A stretch of DNA of 64,000 nt from Anaerolineae bacterium (lineage in GTDB: Bacteria; Chloroflexota; Anaerolineae; Aggregatilineales; Phototrophicaceae), in assembly GCA_022841825.1 (NCBI GenBank), contig JALHQT010000002.1, forward strand, positions 62,001 through 126,000, read 5' to 3'. The position numbers and the translations under genes were made by a program. The notes under the pieces are model-generated. The model was not told the DNA's origin and did no database searches. It was given only the letters and a program-made list of their open reading frames with translations. This document shows, piece by piece, positions 37,192 to 45,568 of this stretch (the stretch's first letter is position 1; each line of letters starts with the position of its first letter).

Positions 37192-37850
37192 CGCTGCCCG
37201 TACTTCTTGATGAATGCCTCGACGTCGTTCATTTCGTCCAGCCGCGCGCCCAGCGTCGCATGATCCCAATCCCACCAGGCAATGCCCAGCAGCGCCTCGG
37301 CGATGCGTTCGGGGAAGCGCGGGCGGACGATCTTCGCAGGTACGCCGACGGCGATCATGTAAGGCGGCACATCTTTGGTGACGACCGCGCCGCTGCCGAC
37401 CACCGCGCCGTTCCCGATGCTGACACCCGGCATGACGAGCACGCCGTGCCCCAGCCAGGTATCATGACCGATCGTGCATTTGTGGTCGCGCCGCCACTGA
37501 AAGAAGTCCTGGTCGTCCTCGCCAAAGCCGTACAGCTTGCGGCGGTAGGTCATGTGATGCAGGGTCACGCGCTCCATGGGGTGATTGCCGGGGTTGATGC
37601 GGACGTGTGAAGCGATGTTGCTGAACTTCCCGATCTCGCTGTAGATGATCTGGTTATCGCCGGCGGTGTAGCTGTAATCGCCAAACGTCGTCTCGACGAT
37701 GGAGCTGTTGGCACCGATCTCGGTGTAAGCGCCAAAGTGCGAGTCGTGGACGACGACATTGCTATGAAAGGCAGGCTCCTCGCCGAGCGCTTTCATGCCG
37801 ATATGCGTGCCATCGCCGATGTTTGAAAAGTGCGTAACGTGGATCATCAT
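37188..37850 (-). CDS. Phosphonate-cluster hexapeptide acetyltransferase
   Basis: 220 residues, left-handed beta-helix with hexapeptide repeats ([61 protein letters not shown]). It matches the xenobiotic-type acetyltransferase family found at the end of many phn clusters, where it probably acetylates an aminoalkylphosphonate, a role served by PhnO in E. coli. His in [15 protein letters not shown] is a candidate catalytic residue. ATG at 37850 overlaps the phnM stop (ATGA). It ends the C-P lyase operon and overlaps the radical SAM gene by four bases. Confidence 0.85.
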   Translation of the reverse strand: MMIHVTHFSNIGDGTHIGMKALGEEPAFHSNVVVHDSHFGAYTEIGANSSIVETTFGDYSYTAGDNQIIYSEIGKFSNIASHVRINPGNHPMERVTLHHMTYRRKLYGFGEDDQDFFQWRRDHKCTIGHDTWLGHGVLVMPGVSIGNGAVVGSGAVVTKDVPPYMIAVGVPAKIVRPRFPERIAEALLGIAWWDWDHATLGARLDEMNDVEAFIKKYGQR

Positions 37851-39049
37851 TCCCCCGCCATCTCCACGTCTGCCGCCAGCGCCTGCCAGAGGCGCGCGCC
37901 GTGCACATCGCTGTAGATCACCTCGCCGCTGCGCAGCGTCGCCCGCACCTTCACCTCTTCGCCCGGCTCCACCAGCACGATGTCCGCCGCGCAGCCAACC
38001 GCGATGCGCCCACGATCCTCCAGCCCGCAGGCGTCGGCGGGGTTCGCCGTCACCAGGCGGATCGCGTCGGGCAGCGGCAGGACGCCTTCGCGCGCAAGCT
38101 TGAACGGCGTTTGGAGCATGGCAGCCGGGTAGTAATCCGACGCCAGAATATCGACCACACCCGCGCGGATGCCATCCATCGCGCTCAGATTGCCCGTGTT
38201 GCTGCCGCCGCGATAGGCGTTGGGAGCGCCCATGATGATGTGCATCCCGCGCCCCTGCGCCGCCCGCGCCGCTTCGACGTTGATTGGGAACTCGGCGATG
38301 CTGACGCCCATCTCCGCCTGCGTGTCGATCTTCTCGACCGTGTCGTCGTCGTGCGAGGCGACATGCACGCCATGCGCCAGCGCCGTGTCGATGATCGCTT
38401 TCGCCAGCGACCAATCGCGCGGCTGCGCCTGGATGACCTCGATCTTCTCCTCGATGCGCGCGTAGACGGGCGCGAGCTGCTCGTCGGTGAAGCCCAGCCA
38501 CTCCTTGAGGAAGGTCGTGTAGCGCGTGGTGTCGTTGTACTGACCCTGCCCTGGCGTGTGATCCATGATCGACACCAGGTCGATCATGCCGCGCGTCAGC
38601 ATCCCATCCAGCAGCGGCACCGTGTCCGGGTTGTTGACCTCGAAGCGGGCGTGAATCCGGCAGTCGGTCAGCAGCGTCCCCTTGATGCGATGCAGCGTCT
38701 CGATGATGCGCGTCGCCATCTCCTGCGTACGCAGGTCGCTCTTGCGCCAGGCAAAGCCAATCGCCGCGTATGCCGTCGTGATGCCCGTCGCGGCGAGCCG
38801 CTTGTCGAGTTCGTGCATCGCCAGCTCGACCGGGAAGAGCGCGCGCGGGCGCGGCTCGACTTCGCGTTCCAGCATGTCGCCGTGCAGGTCGATCAAGCCG
38901 GGGATCGCCGTCAGACCGTGCGCGCTTAACACCTCGCCGCCGGGTGCGTCGCCTTCGAGGATGGTCTCGATGCGCCCGTTGAGGATGCGCAGCGCCCCTT
39001 TTTCGATGATTCCGTCGGGAAGGATGATCCGTAAGTTGCTAATCCACAT
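37847..39049 (-). CDS. phnM: alpha-D-ribose 1-methylphosphonate 5-triphosphate diphosphatase
   Basis: 400 residues of the amidohydrolase superfamily. Metal ligands: [19 protein letters not shown] (residues about 50-68), VASHDDDT near 247, and a late [13 protein letters not shown] block. The enzyme removes pyrophosphate from the ribose triphosphate intermediate made by the PhnGHI complex, before the C-P lyase step. The start ATG at 39049 overlaps phnL by 11 bases. Confidence 0.92.
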   Translation of the reverse strand: MWISNLRIILPDGIIEKGALRILNGRIETILEGDAPGGEVLSAHGLTAIPGLIDLHGDMLEREVEPRPRALFPVELAMHELDKRLAATGITTAYAAIGFAWRKSDLRTQEMATRIIETLHRIKGTLLTDCRIHARFEVNNPDTVPLLDGMLTRGMIDLVSIMDHTPGQGQYNDTTRYTTFLKEWLGFTDEQLAPVYARIEEKIEVIQAQPRDWSLAKAIIDTALAHGVHVASHDDDTVEKIDTQAEMGVSIAEFPINVEAARAAQGRGMHIIMGAPNAYRGGSNTGNLSAMDGIRAGVVDILASDYYPAAMLQTPFKLAREGVLPLPDAIRLVTANPADACGLEDRGRIAVGCAADIVLVEPGEEVKVRATLRSGEVIYSDVHGARLWQALAADVEMAGE

Positions 39050-39749
39050 GCTCGACTGCTCCGTTGAGAACGACGCTGGTCAGGGAAATCTCGCCGTCGA
39101 TGAGATGCTGCACATCTTCGGGATGATGAAAGACGCCGATCATAGCGACGCCGTGTTGTTTGGCGGATGCCAGTCGTTCGACCAGCGCCGCGCGGGCGAT
39201 GCGGTCGAGCGATGCGGTGGGTTCGTCGAGCAGCAGCAGCCGCCGCTCGGCGATCAGCGCGCGCGCCAGATTGACTTTCTGCTGCTCGCCGCCGCTGAAT
39301 GTCGAGGGATAACCCTGCCAGACATCGCGCTTCAGGTTGAGCGTATCGAGCCAGGTTTCCGCATGGAGCTGCGCCTCTTCCCAGTCCCAGCCTGCGTCGA
39401 GCAGCGGTTCCATCACCAGTTCGAGCGCGCTGACACGCGGGCGCGGGCGCAAGAACTGCGTGACGAAGCCGATCTCTTCGCGGCGCAGCAGCGCGATATC
39501 GACATCCGCCGCGTGCGCCAGGTCGATGTGCCCGTGCTGGCTCGTATACCAGGCATAACCGCTGCTCGGCATATACGTGCGGTAGAGGCAGCGCAGCAGC
39601 GACGACTTGCCCGCGCCATTGACGCCCGTCACGAGCAGGAACTGCCCTTTGTCGAGCGTGAACGAGAGATCGCGGAAGACGCCGATCTCGCGCTGGAGGT
39701 GGTCGATATGAAAGTCTTTGGTCAGACGTTCGACGGTCAATAGAGGCAT
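39039..39749 (-). CDS. phnL: C-P lyase complex ATP-binding subunit PhnL
   Basis: 236 residues, ABC-type ATPase. Walker A GVNGAGKSS near residue 43, FSGGEQQKVNLARAL near 145 and LLLDEPTASLD near 170. PhnL joins PhnK on the PhnGHIJ core rather than acting in transport; the block RPRPRVSALELVMEPLL is specific to PhnL. Start ATG at 39749 (MPLLTVERL); a longer frame is not conserved. It overlaps phnM at the 3-prime end. Confidence 0.92.
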   Translation of the reverse strand: MPLLTVERLTKDFHIDHLQREIGVFRDLSFTLDKGQFLLVTGVNGAGKSSLLRCLYRTYMPSSGYAWYTSQHGHIDLAHAADVDIALLRREEIGFVTQFLRPRPRVSALELVMEPLLDAGWDWEEAQLHAETWLDTLNLKRDVWQGYPSTFSGGEQQKVNLARALIAERRLLLLDEPTASLDRIARAALVERLASAKQHGVAMIGVFHHPEDVQHLIDGEISLTSVVLNGAVEHVD

Positions 39750-39765
39750 ACTGTCTTTTCCCTCG

Positions 39766-40320
39766 TTAGCCACCCAAAACCTCAATAAAGACGCGAAATC
39801 GATTGGGATTGCTGGTATCGATTAGAACCTCTTGGCTGAATTCTGTGACGGTGTAAAAGCCATAGATGAAAGACTCCATCTCCTCACTCCATGTTCGCAT
39901 TTGAGCAGATGACTGGCTGTAGCCGGTACCGAAGACGCGAGGTTCGGGCATTTCACCTACCCATTGACTGGCTTCGATACTTGTACTCGCTTGAAATACC
40001 CTTAAGTCGGCAGGCAGCATTTCAAAGCTTGCACTCAGCCCCCACCCTTGCATGCCGCCGCATTCGGATTGGATAGTCATCGCACTCTCCGGAAACTCGA
40101 ACCGACCGAGCGTTTCCGTTTGCTCAATGCCCTGGGGATCATCCACTCTACAGCCACCATCAAACATTCCCACTGCCATCATCAACATTGAGTAGATGAG
40201 CAATACGCCCATTGCCAAACCCCCTACCAATCCAACCATGCATGGAAGTAATATCATCCACCAGTGTCTGCGCGCCCAAGACATGAAGTGAGGCGCTGGA
40301 GGTATTCCACTCATGAGCAT
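39766..40320 (-). CDS. Unknown membrane protein inside the phn operon
   Basis: 184 residues. A short cytoplasmic N-terminus, a double membrane segment (about residues 22-55, WWMILLPCMVGLVGGLAMG), then an extracytoplasmic domain with several strands and a Cys pair (GGCRVDDP, QSECGGM). No family recognised. The DNA is clearly lower in GC than the flanking phnK and phnL genes, so it may have been inserted recently. GGGGAG lies immediately before the chosen ATG and AGGTGG further up; an in-frame ATG two codons on is possible. Confidence 0.55.
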   Translation of the reverse strand: MLMSGIPPAPHFMSWARRHWWMILLPCMVGLVGGLAMGVLLIYSMLMMAVGMFDGGCRVDDPQGIEQTETLGRFEFPESAMTIQSECGGMQGWGLSASFEMLPADLRVFQASTSIEASQWVGEMPEPRVFGTGYSQSSAQMRTWSEEMESFIYGFYTVTEFSQEVLIDTSNPNRFRVFIEVLGG

Positions 40321-40382
40321 GCTCCCCGATCCACCTTTGTTTAAGTAAAGCTGGATTACGGAGACATTATCCTTGTTTTGCC

Positions 40383-41204
40383 TCACAATTTGGCATGGAC
40401 CAACTGCTGCGTGTACGGATGCTGCGGGTCGTCGAGAATCTGGTCGGTCAGCCCGCGCTCGACGACGCGCCCGCCGCGCATCACCAGCACGCGGTCTGCC
40501 AGCGTGCGGATGACGCCCAGGTCGTGCGAGACGAGCACGATGGTCATGTCGCGCTCGCGCTGGAGCCGCTTGAGCGTGTCGAGCACCGTCGCCTGGATGC
40601 TGACATCCAAGCCCGTCGTCGGCTCGTCCAGCAGGAGCAGGGCGGGCTTCATCGCCAGCGCCTTCGCCAACTGCACGCGCTGCTGCATCCCGCCGGAAAG
40701 CACGCGCGGCGGGTCATCCATCCGGTCGAGCGGGAATTCCGACGCCGCCAGCGAGTCGCGCGCGGCAGCTCGCAGCGTCGCAAAGCTGCGTTCGCCCGCG
40801 ATCAGCAGACGCTCGGCGACGTTGCCGCTGCTGGTGAACTTCATCCGTAAGCCCAGGTGTGGGTTCTGGTAGACGATGCCGATGTGCTTAATCTGCACAC
40901 CACGTCGATCAAAGCGCGGCAGGGCGAACAGGTCACGCTCGCGGATGCCGTCGATGTCGAGCGTATAGACGCCCACGTCCGGCATTTCTTCCAGGTTGAG
41001 CAGGCGCAGCAGCGTCGATTTACCCGACCCCGACTCGCCGACCACGCCGACGACTTCGCCCGGATAGACCTCCAGCGACACGTCGTGCATCGCCATCCGC
41101 GTCCCGTAGCGCTTGGTCAGCCCTTCGGCGCGCAGCAGCGGCGGCGTCGCTTGCAGACGCGGCGCGTCAAGCGGGACGGACGGGCGGCTTGAGATAACCG
41201 TCAT
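40383..41204 (-). CDS. phnK: C-P lyase complex ATP-binding subunit PhnK
   Basis: 273 residues, ABC ATPase. Walker A GESGSGKST near residue 56, VLSGGMQQRVQLAKALAMKPA near 160 and LLLLDEPTTGLDVS near 185, ending with YTQQLV typical of Opp/Phn ATPases. PhnK binds the PhnJ/PhnI core as a dual ABC module with PhnL. Start ATG at 41204; it overlaps the 3-prime end of phnJ by 38 bases, so translation is coupled. An unusual unknown gene follows it instead of phnL. Confidence 0.93.
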   Translation of the reverse strand: MTVISSRPSVPLDAPRLQATPPLLRAEGLTKRYGTRMAMHDVSLEVYPGEVVGVVGESGSGKSTLLRLLNLEEMPDVGVYTLDIDGIRERDLFALPRFDRRGVQIKHIGIVYQNPHLGLRMKFTSSGNVAERLLIAGERSFATLRAAARDSLAASEFPLDRMDDPPRVLSGGMQQRVQLAKALAMKPALLLLDEPTTGLDVSIQATVLDTLKRLQRERDMTIVLVSHDLGVIRTLADRVLVMRGGRVVERGLTDQILDDPQHPYTQQLVHAKL

Positions 41205-42102
41205 GGTAGAAGTTCCCCTGTTCGTCAAAGTAAGTCGCGCCCGGCGCGAGGTCGTTCTTGAGCTTTTCGGCATAGCCGCTGTCGGAAAGCTCGAATGTCG
41301 CGCTGCCATCGTCCTGCGGCAGTTCGTTCATGAATTTGTTCGCCGCGCCGGTCGTCTTGCAGACGCGCCCGGTCTGGTCTTCGATCTGGAAGGGCACGTC
41401 ATCGAATTCGAGCGGCTGCACATTCGTGTAAGGCGGCACGGCGTACATGCGCTTTTCGCGCCCTGCGGAGAGCAGCGTCAGATGCGCCGCCTGATGCAGC
41501 TTGGGCGTGTCCCAGCGCGGGATCGGGCTGGGGTTCATGATGTAGCGCCCATGCACCAGCGACGGATAGTCCGCCCCCTGTACATACTGCTTGAAGCGCA
41601 CCAACTGCTCGTACAAGCCCAGCCACATCTGCCCATAGTCGGCGTCGGCGTGGAGCTGCGCCGCCTTGCTGATGTCCGGCTGCACACGGCGCAGCGGCTC
41701 AGGATCGGGCACCTGCAAGACCAGCACCTGCCCCTCCTGCATGATTTCCTCCGGGATGCGGTGGCGGCTTTGCAGGATGGTCGCCCGGAGCGTGTCGGTC
41801 GTGGTCGATGCGCCGCTCATGCGCTTGATGAAGCGGCGCAGGTTGGCGGCGTTCACGCTGTCATCCGCGCCCTGGTCGATCACCTTGACGATGCTGTCGG
41901 GACCGACCAGCGCCAGCGTCACCTGCAAGCCGCCCGTGCCCCAGCCGCGCGCAATCGGCAGCTCGCGGCTGGCATACGGCACCTGATAGCCGGGGATGGC
42001 AATCGCTTTGAGGGCGCGGCGGCGCAGCTCGCGCTTGGCGTAGGCATCCAGGTAGCCGAAGCTGTAGCCCTGGCGTTCATTGGTTAATTCGGACAAAGTC
42101 AT
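41167..42102 (-). CDS. phnJ: PhnJ-family C-P lyase subunit lacking the iron-sulfur cysteines
   Basis: 311 residues. Core blocks are conserved: GYSFGYLDAYAKRELRRR, the glycine-radical region AIPGYQVPYASREL (Gly38), GWGTGG, KVIDQGADDSVN, RYIMNPSPIPRWD, GREKRMYAVPPYTNV. In E. coli PhnJ Cys241, Cys244, Cys266 and Cys272 serve the [4Fe-4S] radical SAM site and catalysis. Here the corresponding residues read Cys248, Thr251, Leu272 and Ala278 (VCKTTG, FELSD, GYAEKL). I checked the codons on the DNA. A 30-residue extra C-terminal tail is present. The gene is intact and in operon position; either activity works differently or it is a structural subunit. Confidence 0.9.
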   Translation of the reverse strand: MTLSELTNERQGYSFGYLDAYAKRELRRRALKAIAIPGYQVPYASRELPIARGWGTGGLQVTLALVGPDSIVKVIDQGADDSVNAANLRRFIKRMSGASTTTDTLRATILQSRHRIPEEIMQEGQVLVLQVPDPEPLRRVQPDISKAAQLHADADYGQMWLGLYEQLVRFKQYVQGADYPSLVHGRYIMNPSPIPRWDTPKLHQAAHLTLLSAGREKRMYAVPPYTNVQPLEFDDVPFQIEDQTGRVCKTTGAANKFMNELPQDDGSATFELSDSGYAEKLKNDLAPGATYFDEQGNFYHDGYLKPPVRPA

Positions 42103-42130
42103 CGCGTTCTATCCTTCAGACTGCTGGTGC

Positions 42131-42219
42131 GTGCGAAGTGCGTGGTGCGCAGTGCGAAAATGCAAATCGGGCTGCCGACATGTGATGCCTGTTCGCACCT
42201 CGCACTGCGCACTGCGCAC
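42131..42219. repeat. Heptamer inverted repeat, copy 2 (family B)
   Basis: Four tandem heptamers (GTGCGAA, GTGCGTG, GTGCGCA, GTGCGAA) at 42131-42158 and four reverse-complement heptamers at 42192-42219, with an AT-richer spacer. It occupies the phnI-phnJ gap (42103-42222) inside the operon, so the mRNA should form a long hairpin there. Confidence 0.8.
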
Positions 42220-42222
42220 CAC

Positions 42223-43434
42223 TTATCCAACTTGTTCCGCTTCATCCATCGCCGCGCTTGGTCCCGGCGTCTGCGCGCCCTTGCCGTCATCCCAGCCGAC
42301 CGCCGCCGCCATCTTGCGGATGTTGTCGAGCGAGCTGGCGAAGGTGACGTAATGCGGCAGCTTGAAGTGGATGCAGAAGCCGGATGCCTCGACCGGCTCG
42401 GTGTGGTACATGACGAACTCTTCGCTGTGCGCGGCATGACCGTCGCCGTCGTTCGCCGCCATGTCCATGTCGAGCGTCGATGCGGCGATCAGCTTGACCT
42501 CGTTCCAACCCATCGTCGCCGCGAAGCCGAGCATGTAGCCCTGCTTGCCCGCGTCTGGCGTGATGACTTCGCACTGCGAAACGCGCACGCGCCCTACGCT
42601 GAAGACCGCTCCGGTGACCGGATGCGTCAGCTCGACTTCGCTGTAACCCAGGCGCAGCTCATTGACCGTCGGGTGGATCAAGCCGTAGCCGCGCATGATC
42701 GAGTAGCCGAGCGCCAGCACGCCGCCGGTGTCCGCGCGGGCGAGCGCCTGCAAACGGTGGGCGCGCGGCGCGGGGAACATGACCGTGTCGGTCGTCACAT
42801 CCGGGATGTCCGCCGGGGCGATCTGCTCTGGCTCGGTCGGCGGCAGCAATCCTTGCGCGCGCTGCCAATCGGCGAGAGCGGGATACGTTGAGGTAGGGAC
42901 GCCATTCATGGCGTCCGTGGTGTTGGTGACGGACGAAGGAATTGATTGAACCGCGGAGGGCGCGGAGACGGACGAGGCATGCCTCGTCCCTACGGATGTG
43001 GTCTCCGCGTCTTCGCGGTTCAATGCTGCGCGCTCTTCATCCAGCACATCCAGGCGCAGCAGGCGATGGCTGTAATCGAGCGAGGGACCCAACACCTGCC
43101 CGCCCGGGATGTCCTTGAACGCCGCCGAAATGCGCCGCACCGTGAACAGCTTGTCGGCGCTGGTCGCGTGGGCGTAGGCGATGCGCGGCTGGGTGGCACG
43201 GTAGGCGCGCAGCAGCAGCACCGCTTCGTACAGGTCGCCGCCCGTCTGCGCCAGCGCCAGCGCCGCCAGCTCTGGCGCGTAGAGCGAGCCTTCGCCCATC
43301 ACGCGATCCACCAGATAGGGCATGCCTTCCTGGATGGCGCGCACCATGTCCAGCGTCAGCGCGCCATTGAGTGCGCCGTAAAGCGCTTCCGAATTCTGGA
43401 TGGCTTCTTCGCCACCCTTTGCCGCTACATACAT
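42223..43434 (-). CDS. phnI: Carbon-phosphorus lyase complex subunit PhnI
   Basis: 403 residues. MYVAAKGGEEAIQNSEAL at the start, YEAVLLLRAYRATQPRI, FKDIPGGQVLGPSLDYSHRLLRLDVL, ALGYSIMRGYGLIHP, and LPHYVTFASSLDNIRK are all PhnI blocks. PhnI is the nucleosidase that swaps adenine for the phosphonate on ribose in the PhnGHIJ core. Between residues about 140 and 190 an extra low-complexity stretch rich in Ser/Thr/Pro (SVGTRHASSVS, TTDAMNGVPTST) is encoded by two family A palindromes. It interrupts a linker, not a conserved block. AGAGGAC precedes the ATG. Confidence 0.9.
   Translation of the reverse strand: MYVAAKGGEEAIQNSEALYGALNGALTLDMVRAIQEGMPYLVDRVMGEGSLYAPELAALALAQTGGDLYEAVLLLRAYRATQPRIAYAHATSADKLFTVRRISAAFKDIPGGQVLGPSLDYSHRLLRLDVLDEERAALNREDAETTSVGTRHASSVSAPSAVQSIPSSVTNTTDAMNGVPTSTYPALADWQRAQGLLPPTEPEQIAPADIPDVTTDTVMFPAPRAHRLQALARADTGGVLALGYSIMRGYGLIHPTVNELRLGYSEVELTHPVTGAVFSVGRVRVSQCEVITPDAGKQGYMLGFAATMGWNEVKLIAASTLDMDMAANDGDGHAAHSEEFVMYHTEPVEASGFCIHFKLPHYVTFASSLDNIRKMAAAVGWDDGKGAQTPGPSAAMDEAEQVG
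42893..42917. repeat. Family A palindrome in phnI
   Basis: GTAGGGAC, arms GGACGCCAT/ATGGCGTCC, ending CG. It lies in frame within phnI and encodes TTDAMNGVPT on the coding strand. The second copy is at 42969-42993 in opposite orientation. Confidence 0.85.
42946..43023. repeat. Larger inverted repeat carrying a family A palindrome in phnI
   Basis: Ends of about 23-24 bases (TTGAACCGCGGAGGGCGC... and ...GCGTCTTCGCGGTTCAA) are imperfect inverted repeats of each other and enclose a family A palindrome (42969-42993). The layout is that of a small miniature inverted-repeat element, in frame inside phnI. The A copy is in its loop. Confidence 0.75.
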
Positions 43435-43467
43435 AACGTCATGTCCTCTGCCAATTGCGCGCCTGCG

Positions 43468-44517
43468 CTACGGATCAGGATAAGATGCCGATGGATCGAA
43501 GATTTCGATGCGCGCCCATACCGGGGCATGGTCGCTGCCGCCCGACGTGGGCATCACCCGTGCATCGATGGGATCAAGTCCGCCCTGCGAGAAGATGTAA
43601 TCGAGCCGCATCCAGCGCGTGATATCGACCCCGCGCAGACGCAGCGTATGCGTCAAGCCAATGCCGCTCCCGGCATCCCGATAGGCGTCGCGCATCAGCC
43701 CGGCGATGACGCCGTAATCGTCGTTGGTCTCCGACATGTTGAAGTCGCCCATCACGATCAGATGTGGCGCGCCTTCATCGCGGATGCGCTGGCTGAGGGC
43801 GCGCATCTCGTTGGCGCGCGGCGCGAAATTCAGCCCGCCCGTCAGCGGATGCAGCAGATGGAGGTTGTAGATGATGACCGGATAGGCGGGATGGTCGATG
43901 ACGAGCCGCTGCTGCCCGAACGAACGGGTGTTGCCTTCGAACTCGAAGAATTCATGTTCGAGGATTGGATATTTGCTCAGGAATGCCTGCCCGGCATAGC
44001 CCCACTCCAGCGGGTCGAGCGCCATGTGTGGATACAGATCGGCGAGACCCTCGTCAAGCTGCACGGCGGCTTGCGGGCTGATCTCCTGAAGCGCGACAAC
44101 GTCGGCGTCCATCTCGCGGATCAGCGCGAGAGTGGCGTCGTAGGGTTCGCTGCGCCATTGAATGTTGTATGTCACCGTCGTCAGGGTGACCCCGGAGCGT
44201 GCGGCGGTCTGGGCGCTGCTGCCGACGAAACGCACGCCGAAGACCAGGAGCCATGCCAGCGAGGGCAGCACCAGCAGCGGCACAGCGCGCCACACCCGCA
44301 GCAGCAGCGCGACGACCAGCAGGATCAGCGCAAACAGCCACAGCCAGTGCGCAGCGGTTGCATAGACCGCCATCGGCAGGAAGCTGTCGGTCACGACCAG
44401 GCGCAGCAGGAGCAACAGCGTGGCGACCGCACCATACGCGCCTGCCGCCAGTGCAAACAGCCGGACGAGGCAGCCGCGCGGCTTGCGTGCGCTTTGCGCT
44501 GTCTCCACTCTGCTCAT
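43468..44517 (-). CDS. Membrane-anchored endonuclease/exonuclease/phosphatase family protein
   Basis: 349 residues. Three N-terminal membrane helices (about residues 17-41, 56-74, 77-95) place the catalytic domain on the outside if the N-terminus is inside. The EEP catalytic residues are all present: Asn in TYNIQW, Glu in VVALQEIS, His in NLHLLHPLT, Asp/Asn in GDFNMSETND, Asp in LDYIFS and Asp-His in GSDHAPVWA. EEP enzymes hydrolyse phosphodiesters or phosphomonoesters. The gene sits between phnI and phnH with 8-bp and 33-bp gaps; a role in releasing phosphonate or phosphate esters outside the cell is a reasonable inference. Confidence 0.85.
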   Translation of the reverse strand: MSRVETAQSARKPRGCLVRLFALAAGAYGAVATLLLLLRLVVTDSFLPMAVYATAAHWLWLFALILLVVALLLRVWRAVPLLVLPSLAWLLVFGVRFVGSSAQTAARSGVTLTTVTYNIQWRSEPYDATLALIREMDADVVALQEISPQAAVQLDEGLADLYPHMALDPLEWGYAGQAFLSKYPILEHEFFEFEGNTRSFGQQRLVIDHPAYPVIIYNLHLLHPLTGGLNFAPRANEMRALSQRIRDEGAPHLIVMGDFNMSETNDDYGVIAGLMRDAYRDAGSGIGLTHTLRLRGVDITRWMRLDYIFSQGGLDPIDARVMPTSGGSDHAPVWARIEIFDPSASYPDP

Positions 44518-44525
44518 GACCTGAT

Positions 44526-45074
44526 TTAGCCCACCTGCGTGGTGCGCGGCAGCCCGATGACGTGCCCGTGATCGATCAAATAGACATCCCAGCCGAGCGG
44601 GTAGCGGATGGCACGTTCTCGTAATCCCCAGAAGCGCGCCGGGATGCCGCCGAGCCGGATTTCCTGCGTCGTCTGGATGCCGGGACCCGCCAGCGAGAAG
44701 GTGCTGCCGCTGGCGAACGCGCAGCCGATGATCAGCGTCGCGCCTTCGTCGGGGCGCAGCATCGTGCCGATGTTCGCCTGTGTGATGCTCGCCAACGCCG
44801 CGCCGTCAAGCGCCGGATAGAAGTGATAGGCGGCTTCGCTGGCTGGGAGATGTCTCGCCCCGCTGCGCAGCAGCTCGTCGGCGAGTGTCTTGTCGGGCGT
44901 GAAGAAGCTGGTTTCCAGGTCGAGCAGCGCCGCGCCGATGGCGCTGAAGGTGTCATGCGTGTGCGCTGCGCCGCCGATGTCGTGGATGCGACCGGGGTAC
45001 GAAAGCGCCCACATCAGCGCGAGGAACGTCTCACGGTCGCGCGCTTCGTCGGGGGTGTATGTCGGATAGATCAT
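44526..45074 (-). CDS. phnH: C-P lyase complex subunit PhnH
   Basis: 182 residues, PhnH family. RDRETFLALMWALSYPGRIHDIG near the start is typical, with GATLIIGCAFASGSTFSLAGPGIQTTQEIRLGG and a C-terminal region GWDVYLID. PhnH is a non-catalytic subunit of the PhnGHI nucleosidase core. Its start abuts the stop of phnG (no gap). Followed by the EEP gene at 44517. Confidence 0.92.
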   Translation of the reverse strand: MIYPTYTPDEARDRETFLALMWALSYPGRIHDIGGAAHTHDTFSAIGAALLDLETSFFTPDKTLADELLRSGARHLPASEAAYHFYPALDGAALASITQANIGTMLRPDEGATLIIGCAFASGSTFSLAGPGIQTTQEIRLGGIPARFWGLRERAIRYPLGWDVYLIDHGHVIGLPRTTQVG

Positions 45075-45497
45075 CTAAAAGGTCTCCAGTTCGACGCGCG
45101 TCTTCTCGACTTCGTGCAGCAGCGCTGCGTCTGCCTCGCGCTGTGCATTTGCCTGCGCTGTCACGAACGCCGTCAGCGATTCGGTCGCAATGTCTGCTTG
45201 CAGCGCCGCGTCGATCAGCGCGATGGCAAGCGACTGTTCCAGGTCGCGCCCCAGGCAGGCGGCGTAGCCCTCCGTCCCCGCGCCGATGCGCACGCGCGAC
45301 TCGCTGACCAGCACCTCGCCCAGGTGAAAGCGGCTGCCCTTGACCGTATCGGTGTACGGCAGCATGACCAGCCCGGTGCGGTTGACCAGCACGGTGATGT
45401 CGCCCAGTGAATTGAGCAGCGCCTCAGCCGTCTGCTTGACCTGTTCGGCGGGCGCGTGGGTGAGGATGGACAGGTATTGGGATTGCGGGAAGGACAT
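45075..45497 (-). CDS. phnG: C-P lyase complex subunit PhnG
   Basis: 140 residues. GTEGYAACLGRDLEQSLAIALIDAALQ (the conserved block around the GRD and ALIDA sequences) and RFHLGEVLVSESRVRIG mark PhnG. It is the small subunit that pairs with PhnI in the core. GGAAGGAC precedes the ATG. A family A palindrome lies in the gap to phnD. Confidence 0.9.
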   Translation of the reverse strand: MSFPQSQYLSILTHAPAEQVKQTAEALLNSLGDITVLVNRTGLVMLPYTDTVKGSRFHLGEVLVSESRVRIGAGTEGYAACLGRDLEQSLAIALIDAALQADIATESLTAFVTAQANAQREADAALLHEVEKTRVELETF

Positions 45498-45568
45498 CGC
45501 AGGACTCCGAACAACGCGCGAAGGAAAAAGGGGTCTCGAAAGAATTCTAGTCTACCTTTGCAACAGCA

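Noticed and set aside
41250-41370. Frame shift as the cause of missing cysteines in PhnJ
   Set aside because: The translated codons align on both sides of the changed positions (FELSD with FVCSD, GYAEKL with DYCRQ), so the frame is continuous and the substitutions are genuine in this sequence.
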